NCBI GenBank assembly: GCA_965227255.1
Contig: CBDDFS010000003.1
Coordinates: 186,001-250,000 of the forward strand
DNA length: 64,000 nucleotides
DNA from: CBDDFS01 sp965227255
GTDB taxonomy: Bacteria; Bacteroidota; Bacteroidia; Flavobacteriales_E; Vicingaceae
Direction: 5' to 3'
The position numbers were made by a program, and so were the translations under genes. Below are positions 18,270 to 26,352 of this stretch, in pieces (position 1 is the first letter of the stretch; each line of letters starts with the position of its first letter). The notes beneath the pieces are model-generated. The model was not told the origin of the DNA. It ran no database searches and was given only the letters and a program-made list of their open reading frames with translations.

Positions 18270-19475
18270 TTAGGACTGGTTCAACATGGTCTCAACCCTT
18301 ATGTCACCATGCAAAGTCTTATGAACCGGACACTTATCGGCGATCTCCAACATGCGCTTTTCCTGTTTTTCGTCGAGTGAACCATCAATCTGAATAGAAC
18401 GCTCTATCTTATCGATGATGGCCTTTGGATTGTCGGGATTCTCACAATCCTCTATGTATTCTTTGTTGTAGCTTAGATGAACATTGATCTCATCCACTGC
18501 CCACTGCTTTCGGTCGGCATACATTCTGAGTGTCATGGCTGTACAGGCCCCCAAGGAGGATAATAAGAGATCATAAGGTGTAGGACCAAAGTCATTCCCA
18601 CCTACCTCCTCCGGTTCATCGGCCCGAAGATGATGCTTACCTGCAAGGATTTCAGTTGTATATCCATCCTTACCTATTCTCACCGCTACTTGCTTTTCCA
18701 GCTTTAACTTTTGCTGGTCGGGTATGTCGACATATCGATTCGCCCATGAAGCAATTACATCTCCAACGTATATGGAATCATCTTTGTTCGACAACAGATG
18801 ATCGGCTCCGTTGAGACTGATAAAGCTCTTTGGATGCCAAGCGGCATTGTATATCTTTCGAGCATTTTCAATCTCAACCGTCTCATCCTGGGGAGAATGC
18901 AGAATTAGAATAGGTTTGCGGAAATCTTCCAATAAGTCCTTCAGATTCTTTTCACTAATATCTTCCAGGAATTGCTTTTTGATCGTAAATGGTCGACCGG
19001 ATAATTGAACCTGCGCATGACCTTCTTTCTTGATCTCTTCAGTGCTATCCGCAAATAGGTGATTTACATGTTTGGGATCTGAAGGAGCTCCTATACTGGC
19101 GACGGCCTGTACAGAATCCAAACGGGATGCAGCGAAATAAGCAGCGGCTCCTCCGAGAGAATGACCCACGATCATGCTGGGCGCCTGGTATTCTTTTGTA
19201 AGAAAATCATCTGCACATAGAAGATCCTCGATGTTAGATGAGAAGTTGGTGTCGGCAAATTCCCCTTCGCTTTCCCCCAAACCGGTAAAATCGAAACGAA
19301 GCACACCGAAACCGTTTCCGGTTAAGGAAGATGAAATATTTCTCACAGCGCGCAGGTCTTTGCTACAGGTAAAGCAATGTGCGAAGAGTACAAAGGCCTT
19401 GGCGCTTTGATTCACGGGTAGATCGAGAACAGCTGATAACTGCTCTCCATCCGAATTATCGAAGAATACTTTCAT
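18270..19475 (-). CDS. Bifunctional alpha/beta hydrolase-OsmC family protein
   Basis: A 401-aa fusion. Residues 1-252 are an alpha/beta hydrolase with oxyanion segment FAHCFTCSKD, nucleophile motif GHSLGG, a catalytic Asp in HSPQDETV and a His in NGADHLL. Residues about 262-400 are an OsmC/Ohr domain with two redox Cys, in LGACTAM and CPVHKTL. OsmC-type domains reduce organic hydroperoxides, so the fusion probably serves detoxification of peroxidised lipids or esters in the cytoplasm; the coupling of activities is inferred. A perfect -7 box (TATCTTTG, 19495-19502) lies about 19 nt before the ATG. Confidence 0.93.
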   Translation of the reverse strand: MKVFFDNSDGEQLSAVLDLPVNQSAKAFVLFAHCFTCSKDLRAVRNISSSLTGNGFGVLRFDFTGLGESEGEFADTNFSSNIEDLLCADDFLTKEYQAPSMIVGHSLGGAAAYFAASRLDSVQAVASIGAPSDPKHVNHLFADSTEEIKKEGHAQVQLSGRPFTIKKQFLEDISEKNLKDLLEDFRKPILILHSPQDETVEIENARKIYNAAWHPKSFISLNGADHLLSNKDDSIYVGDVIASWANRYVDIPDQQKLKLEKQVAVRIGKDGYTTEILAGKHHLRADEPEEVGGNDFGPTPYDLLLSSLGACTAMTLRMYADRKQWAVDEINVHLSYNKEYIEDCENPDNPKAIIDKIERSIQIDGSLDEKQEKRMLEIADKCPVHKTLHGDIRVETMLNQS

Positions 19476-19494
19476 AATAGTTTGCTATTCAATC

Positions 19495-19502
19495 CAAAGA
19501 TA
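19495..19502 (-). promoter_or_regulatory. -7 box (TATCTTTG) of the hydrolase-OsmC gene
   Basis: Perfect TAnnTTTG match on the minus strand, 19 nt upstream of the ATG at 19475. No good -33 TTG/TTTG word is seen at 19-21 nt spacing. Confidence 0.5.
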
Positions 19503-19544
19503 AAGGGTCAGGCAAAACTAATCTGTCGTATTCTTGACTTCCAT

Positions 19545-19703
19545 TTAAATGCTTTCAATCTTTTTCCATACTTCTTCAGCTTCGGCTTTTTTCGCATCAC
19601 TTTTCGTACGATCGATTGTTGACAGAAGATGTGACTCTTTTAAAAGCTGATTGTATTTGATCTCAAGCTTCTCCTTTTCAGTTTTTCTTTTAAAAAATTT
19701 CAT
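19545..19703 (-). CDS. Small charged protein (Lacal_2735-like family), 52 aa
   Basis: The reading frame starts ATG at 19703 and ends TAA at 19545. The product begins MKFFKRKTEKEKLEIKYNQ and ends EEVWKKIESI. It is Lys/Glu rich and helical, and contains the segment LLKESHLLSTIDRTKSDAKK. Length and pattern (a hydrophobic-basic N-terminus, EKEKL, then a ---S-IDR-KSD motif) match the Flavobacteriia small-protein family named after Lacal_2735, whose function is unknown. It lies 69 nt upstream of the hydrolase-OsmC gene on the same strand. Confidence 0.75.
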   Translation of the reverse strand: MKFFKRKTEKEKLEIKYNQLLKESHLLSTIDRTKSDAKKAEAEEVWKKIESI

Positions 19704-20020
19704 AACGGCATTTTAAATTGAAACAAGCCCGAATCAAAAAGGTTCATTCTAATAGAAATATAAGAAATGACGATAAGAGGAAAGCTAATCGCGGCTAGAT
19801 AGAATTTCAAGAATAAATTAGGTTGTTGAATTTCTTTATTTTTTTAATGAAATTTTTATTCATCCTAACCTATTGTTTTACTGCATGTTAAATGTATAAT
19901 TGAAACAATTTTGAACATCTTGTTGAATATTTTTTGGGCAAATTTTAAACCTTTTACAGAAGCCCTTGTTTAGCTTTTGTTGAACTTTTACAACATATCG
20001 TTAAACAAAATGATTAAATT
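19704..20020 (+). promoter_or_regulatory. 317-bp AT-rich promoter region of the DUF4397 gene
   Basis: No gene is visible. The region is very AT-rich with A/T tracts (AATTTCTTTATTTTTTTAAT and similar). A -7-like word TAGCTTTTG (19971-19979, one base longer than consensus) lies about 41 nt before the ATG, giving an A-rich leader. The exact promoter is uncertain. Confidence 0.35.
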
Positions 20021-21709
20021 ATGAAAACAAGAATTACAAGTTTGTTAATTGCGATGATCGCATTCACGTCTGTTTCACAGGCACAAATGATGGCCAGAGT
20101 ACAGGCTATCCACAATTGTCCGGACCCAGGTGCGGCTACGGTTGACGTCTACATAGGCGCTACCCTACTTCTCAATGACTTTGCCTATAAAGAAGCTTCT
20201 CCATATATAGATGCTCCTGCAGGGTCAGCTTTTACTTTGTCTATTTGTCCTCCGAATTCAACAGACACAACTACTGCCATCTTTAAGAAAGATTTTACAT
20301 TGATGGCCGGAAATGCCTACACGGTGGTTGCCAGTGGTGGTTTGGCTGAGATGGGTAACACAGCTTTCGATTTGAGAGCCTACGATGGAAAGGAAATGGC
20401 TACTATGTCTGGTGGTATTTCTGCCAACATCATTCACTCTTCATACGACGCTCCTATGGTAGACATCTATGAAGTTCAGATTCCAGCAGGAGAACTTGCT
20501 AATGATGTAAGTTTCCCATCAGCTACAGGTTATGTTGATCTACCAGCTGCTGATTTTGATGTTCAGGTAAGAACTCAGACAGGAGTTGTTGCAGGTGAAT
20601 TTGACATCGATGCTTCAGGTATTGGTGACAGCGCTATCACAATCCTAGCAACAGGTTATATTGATCCAGCTAATGCTGTAGGAACAGAGCCTTTTGGTTT
20701 GATCGGTGTATTCCCTAATGGAACGGTAGTTTCATTCCCAACGAAATCAATTACTCCAGCAAGATTGCAAGTGATACACAACTGCGCAGCAACAGATGCA
20801 GGTACAGTTGATGTATGGTTGAACGGAAGTGTATTGGTTGACGACTTCGAATTTAGAACTGCTGCAGGTTTCATTGACGCTCCAGCTGGTGAATTCTTCG
20901 ATGTATCTATTACAGGTCCAATGGCCTCTGATACAGCCGGTGCCTTGCACAAGCAAACATTCATCCTTGAAAGTAACATGAAGTATATTGTTGTTGCCAG
21001 CGGAACAATAGGATCAGGAAACTACGACCCGGCTACTCCATTTACATTGGAAGTGATTGCTGACGCAAGAGAAGCTTCAATGACTTCTGGTAACGTAGAT
21101 GTGATAGTATGGCATGGTTCAACTGATGCTCCAACGGTAGACGTAGTTGAAACTGCTCAGGGTGCAGGTACTATTGTTGACGACATTTCATACGGAGAAG
21201 CTCAGGGATATCTTGATCTTGCTGCTACTTCATATGCGTTGGAGATCAGAGATGAAACAGGTGCTACTACTGTAGCTAAGTATTTCGTTGATCTTTCTTC
21301 TTTCGGAGATGCTGCCTTGACTGTTGTAGCTTCAGGATTCTTGAATCCAACAAACAACAACAATGGTCCTGCTTTCGGCCTTTGGGCTGCTGGTCCAGCT
21401 GGTGGTGATTTGATCGAATTGAGCGTGATCACAGGAATCGAAGAAGAAAAAGAAGACATTCTTAATGTGAATCTATTCCCAAATCCAGCACAGGACATCG
21501 TGAACATCACATTCGATGCTGAAGAAGCAGGAATCACGAACATCATGGTAATGGATATCAGAGGACAGGTAATGATCTCACAACAACTGAATTTGAATAA
21601 AGGTGCAAACCAGTTTGACCTGGATGTATCAAGACTTCAGTCAGGAAACTATTTCGTACTGATGGGCGAAAACGATTTATCTTCTGCCATTCAACTCATC
21701 AAACAATAA
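20021..21709 (+). CDS. T9SS-secreted protein with four DUF4397 domains
   Basis: The 562 aa consist of a signal peptide (1-21, ending SQA-Q), four DUF4397-type domains arranged as two tandem pairs, and a T9SS type A sorting domain (NLFPNPAQDIVNIT to AIQLIKQ). Each pair starts with ARLQVIHNC- or ARVQAIHNC-like words and repeats TVDV, D-PAG and VVASG motifs; the second pair mirrors the first, so the gene grew by internal duplication. Codon choice is unusually uniform (GCT, GGT, CCA and GTA preferred), unlike its neighbours. With the strong terminator behind it, this suggests high expression. DUF4397 proteins are exported surface proteins without a known biochemical role. Confidence 0.9.
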   Translation: MKTRITSLLIAMIAFTSVSQAQMMARVQAIHNCPDPGAATVDVYIGATLLLNDFAYKEASPYIDAPAGSAFTLSICPPNSTDTTTAIFKKDFTLMAGNAYTVVASGGLAEMGNTAFDLRAYDGKEMATMSGGISANIIHSSYDAPMVDIYEVQIPAGELANDVSFPSATGYVDLPAADFDVQVRTQTGVVAGEFDIDASGIGDSAITILATGYIDPANAVGTEPFGLIGVFPNGTVVSFPTKSITPARLQVIHNCAATDAGTVDVWLNGSVLVDDFEFRTAAGFIDAPAGEFFDVSITGPMASDTAGALHKQTFILESNMKYIVVASGTIGSGNYDPATPFTLEVIADAREASMTSGNVDVIVWHGSTDAPTVDVVETAQGAGTIVDDISYGEAQGYLDLAATSYALEIRDETGATTVAKYFVDLSSFGDAALTVVASGFLNPTNNNNGPAFGLWAAGPAGGDLIELSVITGIEEEKEDILNVNLFPNPAQDIVNITFDAEEAGITNIMVMDIRGQVMISQQLNLNKGANQFDLDVSRLQSGNYFVLMGENDLSSAIQLIKQ

Positions 21710-21734
21710 TTGCAAACTACTTTTGAATGGACAG

Positions 21735-21761
21735 AGCGGGCCTTCGGGCCCGCTTTTTTTT
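21735..21761 (+). terminator. Strong intrinsic terminator of the DUF4397 gene
   Basis: An 8-bp GC-rich stem AGCGGGCC/GGCCCGCT closes a TTCG tetraloop and is followed by a run of eight T. It lies 26 nt after the stop codon. This is the clearest intrinsic terminator in the window. Confidence 0.93.
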
Positions 21762-21767
21762 GCCATA

Positions 21768-21961
21768 AACCCATCCCCTTATCACCTCATCACCTTATCC
21801 CCTTATCCCCTTATCACCTTATCACCTCATCACATATCCCCTTATCACCTAATCCTCTTATCCCCTTTCTCAACTCACTCAATCCTCAATCCTATCCTCC
21901 AATTCCCCAAATTCAGATATCATCACTCATCATTCGTCTTTCATCTTTCATCTTTCATTTT
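21768..21961. repeat. Octad/heptad simple repeats between convergent genes
   Basis: The first part (21768-21868) is built from CCTTATCA/CCTCATCA words with a period near 8 nt. The last part (about 21925-21961) is TCATCTT repeated with a 7-nt period. It fills the spacer between convergent genes. Open frames across it are pure repeat translations and were not called. Confidence 0.75.
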
Positions 21962-23326
21962 TCATCTCTTCGTTAAGTCTGTGATGAAATCCAACACCGA
22001 ACCCGTTGGACAAAGTAGCCTACACCATATCATCGGATAACGCATTGATGCTAGAATAGTAACGAGAGCCAGAACAAAATACCATGTGGTGAAATCCATG
22101 CCAAAGAGGTCAGGGAACAACTCAAAATTGCTCCAATTCCTAAGCCCCAGCAACACTCCGGCAATCAAAACCAAGGTCAGACCATCCCTGAAGCGTTTAA
22201 CCCACTTGTTCGCCATAAAGAATTTTTTTCGCGTCTTCTTTGGTGAGATTTGCAAAAGCAGTCTTTGCGCATTTCCAAAAGGACATATGTATTTACAATA
22301 GGTATTCTTTCCCCAGATTGAACCTAATAGCGTGAATAAGGCATACAAAGCGACCAGAGACGACACCGATGTGCCAATAAATGGATGCAAGATTGATATG
22401 TACGTGAAAGAATTGTTCATGAAGAATCCGATGTAAAGCATCGAAAGCAAGCTCAGAACGATAATTCCTTTTTTACTCTTTCGCCATTTTTTCTGAAAAG
22501 CGTACATGAACATTAGAAATATCACACTGATGTGTACAATCCACCAATATGACAACTCTGCCACAACGCTGTAGGGATCTACTTCACTGGCATTTGCAAA
22601 GTCAACCACTGGATCGGGCATCGATTTTTCTATCAGCTTCGATGCCGTAAAAGCTATGGCCTCTGTTGTGAGGGTGGCACCTGAAACCGCATCTACTCTG
22701 TGATCTCCTTTCAGAACCATCTTTTCAAACTGATCGTAAAAGGATGATTTCCGGATGTCCTTTAGATAACTCTCCGTTTCGTGTGATGAAATGTGGTGGA
22801 TGGAGTGGATTATTCCTTCATTTGAAATAAACAGACCGATATTGACCTCTCCGGCATAGCCTCTCACCCCTTCAACAATACCAGTGCTTTCCAGGTAGAT
22901 CAGCCCTTCGCCTTCATAAACCAGGTAAAAAAGGTTTTCATTGTAGGCTATTTCAGGTTTTGCAAGCTCGGGATATATGGCCATGCTGTGATCCTTCAAT
23001 GATTGAATGAATGCTTCGGCCCCTTCCTCTATTTCCTGAGAACTTGAAATCAGTCCCGAGGAATGCTTTTGTTCTTTATTCTTGGTCATGAGGCCATGAC
23101 CCCAGCCGTGACTTTCAGCATCATCTATAGTGCCATGAGAACTCGATTCGCTCTTCTCACCTACCACTTTAGGTATAGAGTACTCAGTGCTTTTTTTATC
23201 GAGCTGAATAATTTCCTGAATCTGCCGGAAAGGTCCTTCGATCCAGAAATAAAGGAAAAATCCCAGCAACAATGTCGTTGCCAGGATCTTCTTCCATTCG
23301 TCCTGTAAAAAGGTTGTGATTGTCAA
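21962..23326 (-). CDS. NosR-like membrane protein: FMN-binding domain plus CX3CP redox motifs
   Basis: The 454-aa protein has an N-terminal membrane helix (about 14-32), a His-rich extracytoplasmic linker (about 58-90), an FMN-binding domain (about 125-225) carrying the covalent flavinylation motif in DAVSGATLTTEA, then about five membrane helices. C344-C348 (CKYICPFG) and C435-C439 (CRLLCPTG) form the two CX3CP motifs of the NosR/NapH type. The C-terminal ferredoxin modules of NosR are absent; the protein ends right after the second motif. The family moves electrons across the membrane between a quinol or Fe-S donor and a periplasmic acceptor. The gene follows the CbiX-like lipoprotein gene by 3 nt, so that lipoprotein is the natural electron-acceptor candidate. 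Confidence 0.85.
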   Translation of the reverse strand: MTITTFLQDEWKKILATTLLLGFFLYFWIEGPFRQIQEIIQLDKKSTEYSIPKVVGEKSESSSHGTIDDAESHGWGHGLMTKNKEQKHSSGLISSSQEIEEGAEAFIQSLKDHSMAIYPELAKPEIAYNENLFYLVYEGEGLIYLESTGIVEGVRGYAGEVNIGLFISNEGIIHSIHHISSHETESYLKDIRKSSFYDQFEKMVLKGDHRVDAVSGATLTTEAIAFTASKLIEKSMPDPVVDFANASEVDPYSVVAELSYWWIVHISVIFLMFMYAFQKKWRKSKKGIIVLSLLSMLYIGFFMNNSFTYISILHPFIGTSVSSLVALYALFTLLGSIWGKNTYCKYICPFGNAQRLLLQISPKKTRKKFFMANKWVKRFRDGLTLVLIAGVLLGLRNWSNFELFPDLFGMDFTTWYFVLALVTILASMRYPMIWCRLLCPTGSVLDFITDLTKR

Positions 23327-23329
23327 ACT

Positions 23330-24244
23330 CTACAAGCTTTCCACCGTGCTCTTCGTAATATCGAGCACCCATTGATTTAAGTTATCATCCGGTAAAATAG
23401 CATCCTGAACATAAGCCACGTTTGAAGAGTTGTCCACTTCATTTACTGCTGTTTGAATGATATCGTTCTGAAAATACTCATCGTTAGCTACAAGCAGAGG
23501 AATCACAATAACCCTGTCTTCCAGCTCGAATAACTTAGCAATTCCGTCCTTCGTTGGTTGTGTGCTGTAATTCACCAGGTGTCCGCACCATGAATACGCA
23601 ATACTCTCATGGCCTGTCTTCATCTTCAAGTATTTACCAATTTCTTCGACTAATTCTTCCCATTGTTGATTGTATTCTGCATCGCCATAAGCAACAAGCA
23701 GCACCCCTTCACTTTTTCCTTCTTCAGACAAGGCCATTACCCTGCGTTCCACATTTTTCTTTAAGATGGTCGTGTAATCAAGCGGTGGAGTGATGGTCAC
23801 CTTTGCATTGGGTTTGTAGACCTCTATTTTCTCCTTGGCAAGTTGCTCCTTGATCTTTGGATCGGCCGAAAGCCCACATATAACTGGTATATCATGAGAA
23901 TAATGAGAACTTACCGTCAAGAATATTGGTACAACAACAACTTCGTCATAACCTTCCTCATCATATTCTTTAAGTCTGGTAGCAATGGACGGCTCGTTGT
24001 ACTCCATGTAAGCCGTTTTAACCTGCGAGATCTTTTCATTGGCGAGAATTCCTTCTTCCACCCTGTCCTCAAGATCCATTAGCATATCTCTCCACACTTC
24101 AGAGTGAGATCCGTGATTAACCAATAACACACCGATTTTATGCTCCGCCGAAGCATTCTCAACATTCGTATCGCTGCATGAATAAAATGAAATCGATATT
24201 AACACTACACCGACTGCAACAAGTATTCCTTTCAAGGCTTTCAT
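23330..24244 (-). CDS. CbiX/SirB-like two-domain chelatase lipoprotein
   Basis: The 304-aa protein starts with a lipoprotein signal (lipobox ending SFYSC, Cys about 23), so it should be anchored outside the cytoplasm. The first half is CbiX/SirB-like: LLVNHGSHSEVW supplies the first His motif and SSHYSHDIPVI the second, as in class II chelatases. The second half repeats the fold in degenerate form (LLVAYGDAEYNQQW, IPLLVANDEYFQNDI). Known relatives insert Co or Fe into sirohydrochlorin in the cytoplasm. A periplasmic lipoprotein with both His motifs suggests metal or tetrapyrrole handling in the envelope. It is the first gene of a pair with the NosR-like protein and has a TACATTTG promoter and a multi-site operator. 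Confidence 0.8.
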   Translation of the reverse strand: MKALKGILVAVGVVLISISFYSCSDTNVENASAEHKIGVLLVNHGSHSEVWRDMLMDLEDRVEEGILANEKISQVKTAYMEYNEPSIATRLKEYDEEGYDEVVVVPIFLTVSSHYSHDIPVICGLSADPKIKEQLAKEKIEVYKPNAKVTITPPLDYTTILKKNVERRVMALSEEGKSEGVLLVAYGDAEYNQQWEELVEEIGKYLKMKTGHESIAYSWCGHLVNYSTQPTKDGIAKLFELEDRVIVIPLLVANDEYFQNDIIQTAVNEVDNSSNVAYVQDAILPDDNLNQWVLDITKSTVESL

Positions 24245-24285
24245 TCTTCTTTTTCTATTCTTATTTAGAACAATTCTTAATAAGG

Positions 24286-24293
24286 CAAATGTA
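24286..24293 (-). promoter_or_regulatory. -7 box (TACATTTG) of the CbiX/NosR-like pair
   Basis: Perfect TAnnTTTG match on the minus strand, 41 nt before the ATG at 24244. The GGGTAT operator array lies directly upstream, with its nearest palindrome centred about 42 nt upstream of the expected transcription start. Confidence 0.6.
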
Positions 24294-24314
24294 CATGAGA
24301 CATATAAAATGGAA

Positions 24315-24356
24315 ATACCCTGTCAAGGGTATTAATAGGGTATTTTGACAGGGTAT
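24315..24356. promoter_or_regulatory. Operator-like array of four GGGTAT/ATACCC half-sites
   Basis: ATACCCTGTCAA (24315-24326) and TTGACAGGGTAT (24345-24356) form a perfect 12-bp inverted repeat. Half-sites fall at 24315-24320 (inverted), 24327-24332, 24338-24343 and 24351-24356, and the first two make a tight palindrome with a 6-nt spacer. Placement just upstream of the -33 region suggests an activator, but a repressor cannot be excluded. No regulator gene is adjacent. Confidence 0.6.
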
Positions 24357-24364
24357 AAACGAAA

Positions 24365-24400
24365 AAACCGGTTAGAGTGACTAGTCTATCTAACCGGTTT
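24365..24400 (-). terminator. Intrinsic terminator of the choice-of-anchor I gene
   Basis: A 12-bp perfect stem (AAACCGGTTAGA at 24365-24376 with TCTAACCGGTTT at 24389-24400) and a 12-nt loop. On the minus strand it runs into a T tract formed by the A run at 24362-24367. It lies 22 nt after the stop codon. Confidence 0.85.
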
Positions 24401-24421
24401 AAATCAATGAAATAGAGCTAC

Positions 24422-26218
24422 TTATCTCTTTACAAGCTTCTGCGAACTGATTTTCGCTTCATTATTGTTCAAGATAGTAACATTGTATATACCGTTAGGT
24501 AAATTCGAGAGATCAAGTTCCTGATTGTTGGCGTTGATGAATCCTCTTTCCACTATCGAACCCAATGAATTCGTCACGATGAATTGTCCTGCTTCGAAGT
24601 CATTTGAAAATTCAATTCGAACGACGTCTGAAGTTGGGTTTGGATACATTTTGAAAGCAGATTCATTCGTTGCTTCTTCAATTCCCTCATAATTATCCAC
24701 GATCTCATAAATTGTAGTCGTCCCGGATACTTCGTTGCTAACGATCAACATGTGCATTCCGTTGTGGCTATCATCTTTATGAACGAAAACGAGACCTTCA
24801 GGAGCAATGTCATCCATGGTTCCATTTACCTCATCTAGCTCTTCGATGTAGGTATCAAATACTGGGTTCATTGGATCTGTGATATTGTAAACCATCACAC
24901 CCCCTTGTCTTTCCAAACCAACGAATGCAAAGTAAGTGTTTCGCAGCCTTCCAATAGTAACAGCTTCAGGTTCAGGACCTTTGTCATCACTTCGGTCATC
25001 AAATTCAGAAGCCAATCCATCGTTGCAGTTAAAGAATGTTTCGTGATTGTCTTTGATATAGTTTTCAATTTCATCACCGCTGTCGTATACAAGATTTCCA
25101 CCATCATCCCAGATACTAAAAGATCTCGCACCATAAGAGTATAACTCATCTACGTATCCATCACCATCAGAATCTCCGATAACATCCGGTGTAAATGTCT
25201 TCAGTCTACCCAAATTTGAATCCTCCTGAAGGAAGGCATAGTTTGTGAAAACGGTAGAGTCCAACATCAGGTCTTTGATCCTTGTTTCAGAACTGTAACC
25301 TGCATAATCTCTTCCATCACCTTCATTGGCTGTCACTATGTACGTGTTTCCTCCCACCTCGTATGATGCGATTGCATCGGGCTGATAAACACCATGCACG
25401 TCCCAGCTGGCAATGTTTATGCCATTGTCTCTGTTCGAAGGGTCCAATTGATTTCCTGCTGTGCTGTGATCTTTGAAACCGAGACCAACATAACCCGCTA
25501 CTGAATTATCAGAAAGATCAATTACAACAAGAACATTGGCTTCCTGGCAGATTACAAAGGCTTTTGAGTCATCACCGGCTACTGTAATGTATTCTGGCTC
25601 AAGATCAATGTTCCAGGTCGTTCCAGGCTTTCTCAATCCACCGGAAATATCAGAAGAATCATTTTTGAAAGTTATTTCTGTTACATCGTTTTGAGTAATT
25701 CCAGATACTCCGCCACTAATGTCGATAACACTTACCGAACCTTCAGGGTCTGTAAGATAATCATCACTTGGTTCACCTTCATTGGCCACAATGACGGTAT
25801 TTCCATCGTGAGTTACGGTCAGCATGTCCGGTAGTGCTCCAACTGTTACTTCAGCCACAAATGTTCCGGACGTGTCATAAAAGACAACAACACCATCATT
25901 TTGCTTGTTATCATCTTCAATTGCGGCGGCTATAAATCCATTTCCAAGGGCAACCACGGAATTAACTCCCCCACCATAAGTAAGAACATCAATCTGACCT
26001 ACTTTGGTCGGATTGGTAGCATCAGATATGTCAACGATGTCGATTGAATCAGCAACAGCATTAGTAACATAGATCTGTTGAGACTCAGCATCGTATGCCG
26101 AAATTTCACACGCCCCATCTCTTCCATCGGTATATCTACCAAGCAGGTTGGCCTGAATAGTCTGCGCAAAACTGGAAGAAGCGGCAAAGGTTAAAGCAAT
26201 TAGTAATGTTTTTTTCAT
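24422..26218 (-). CDS. T9SS-secreted choice-of-anchor I family protein
   Basis: A 598-aa beta-propeller-type secreted protein with a signal peptide (1-18, SSFAQ). It carries the choice-of-anchor I pattern: EISAYDAESQQIYVTN, VANEGEPSDDYL, GSVSVIDIS, a Ca-binding-like DSDGDGYVDEL, EGDGRDY, SYGARSFSIWD and GPEPEAV. The C-terminus is a T9SS type A sorting domain (FKMYPNPTSDVV to SQKLVKR). Relatives are annotated as alkaline-phosphatase-like or esterase-like surface proteins, but the catalytic role is not established. It is a single gene with its own terminator. Confidence 0.9.
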   Translation of the reverse strand: MKKTLLIALTFAASSSFAQTIQANLLGRYTDGRDGACEISAYDAESQQIYVTNAVADSIDIVDISDATNPTKVGQIDVLTYGGGVNSVVALGNGFIAAAIEDDNKQNDGVVVFYDTSGTFVAEVTVGALPDMLTVTHDGNTVIVANEGEPSDDYLTDPEGSVSVIDISGGVSGITQNDVTEITFKNDSSDISGGLRKPGTTWNIDLEPEYITVAGDDSKAFVICQEANVLVVIDLSDNSVAGYVGLGFKDHSTAGNQLDPSNRDNGINIASWDVHGVYQPDAIASYEVGGNTYIVTANEGDGRDYAGYSSETRIKDLMLDSTVFTNYAFLQEDSNLGRLKTFTPDVIGDSDGDGYVDELYSYGARSFSIWDDGGNLVYDSGDEIENYIKDNHETFFNCNDGLASEFDDRSDDKGPEPEAVTIGRLRNTYFAFVGLERQGGVMVYNITDPMNPVFDTYIEELDEVNGTMDDIAPEGLVFVHKDDSHNGMHMLIVSNEVSGTTTIYEIVDNYEGIEEATNESAFKMYPNPTSDVVRIEFSNDFEAGQFIVTNSLGSIVERGFINANNQELDLSNLPNGIYNVTILNNNEAKISSQKLVKR

Positions 26219-26310
26219 GATTTACGTTTTTAGATTTCCGCAAATCAATAAAACCCTTATGGCCTCTTTATTAAGTGCCGGTCAATTAAAGGTTAAATGG
26301 TAAGTCCACA

Positions 26311-26333
26311 GTTTAACTTATAATTAGTTAAAC
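26311..26333. promoter_or_regulatory. Inverted repeat upstream of the choice-of-anchor I gene
   Basis: GTTTAACT (26311-26318) and AGTTAAAC (26326-26333) form a perfect 8-bp dyad with a 7-nt AT loop, about 95-115 nt before the ATG. A related AAAGGTTAAA word lies at 26288-26297. It may be an operator; there is no U-run for a terminator. Confidence 0.3.
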
Positions 26334-26352
26334 CTTTCGTCTTTGATAAAGA

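Noticed and set aside
21768..21868. CRISPR-like appearance of short repeats
   Set aside because: Units are 8 nt with no spacers of constant length and no cas genes; this is simple tandem repetition.
21710..22040. Two overlapping plus-strand open frames rich in Pro, Leu and Ser
   Set aside because: They start in the terminator and translate the CCTTATCA/TCATCTT simple repeats; no promoter or domain, and they run into the NosR-like gene in antisense.
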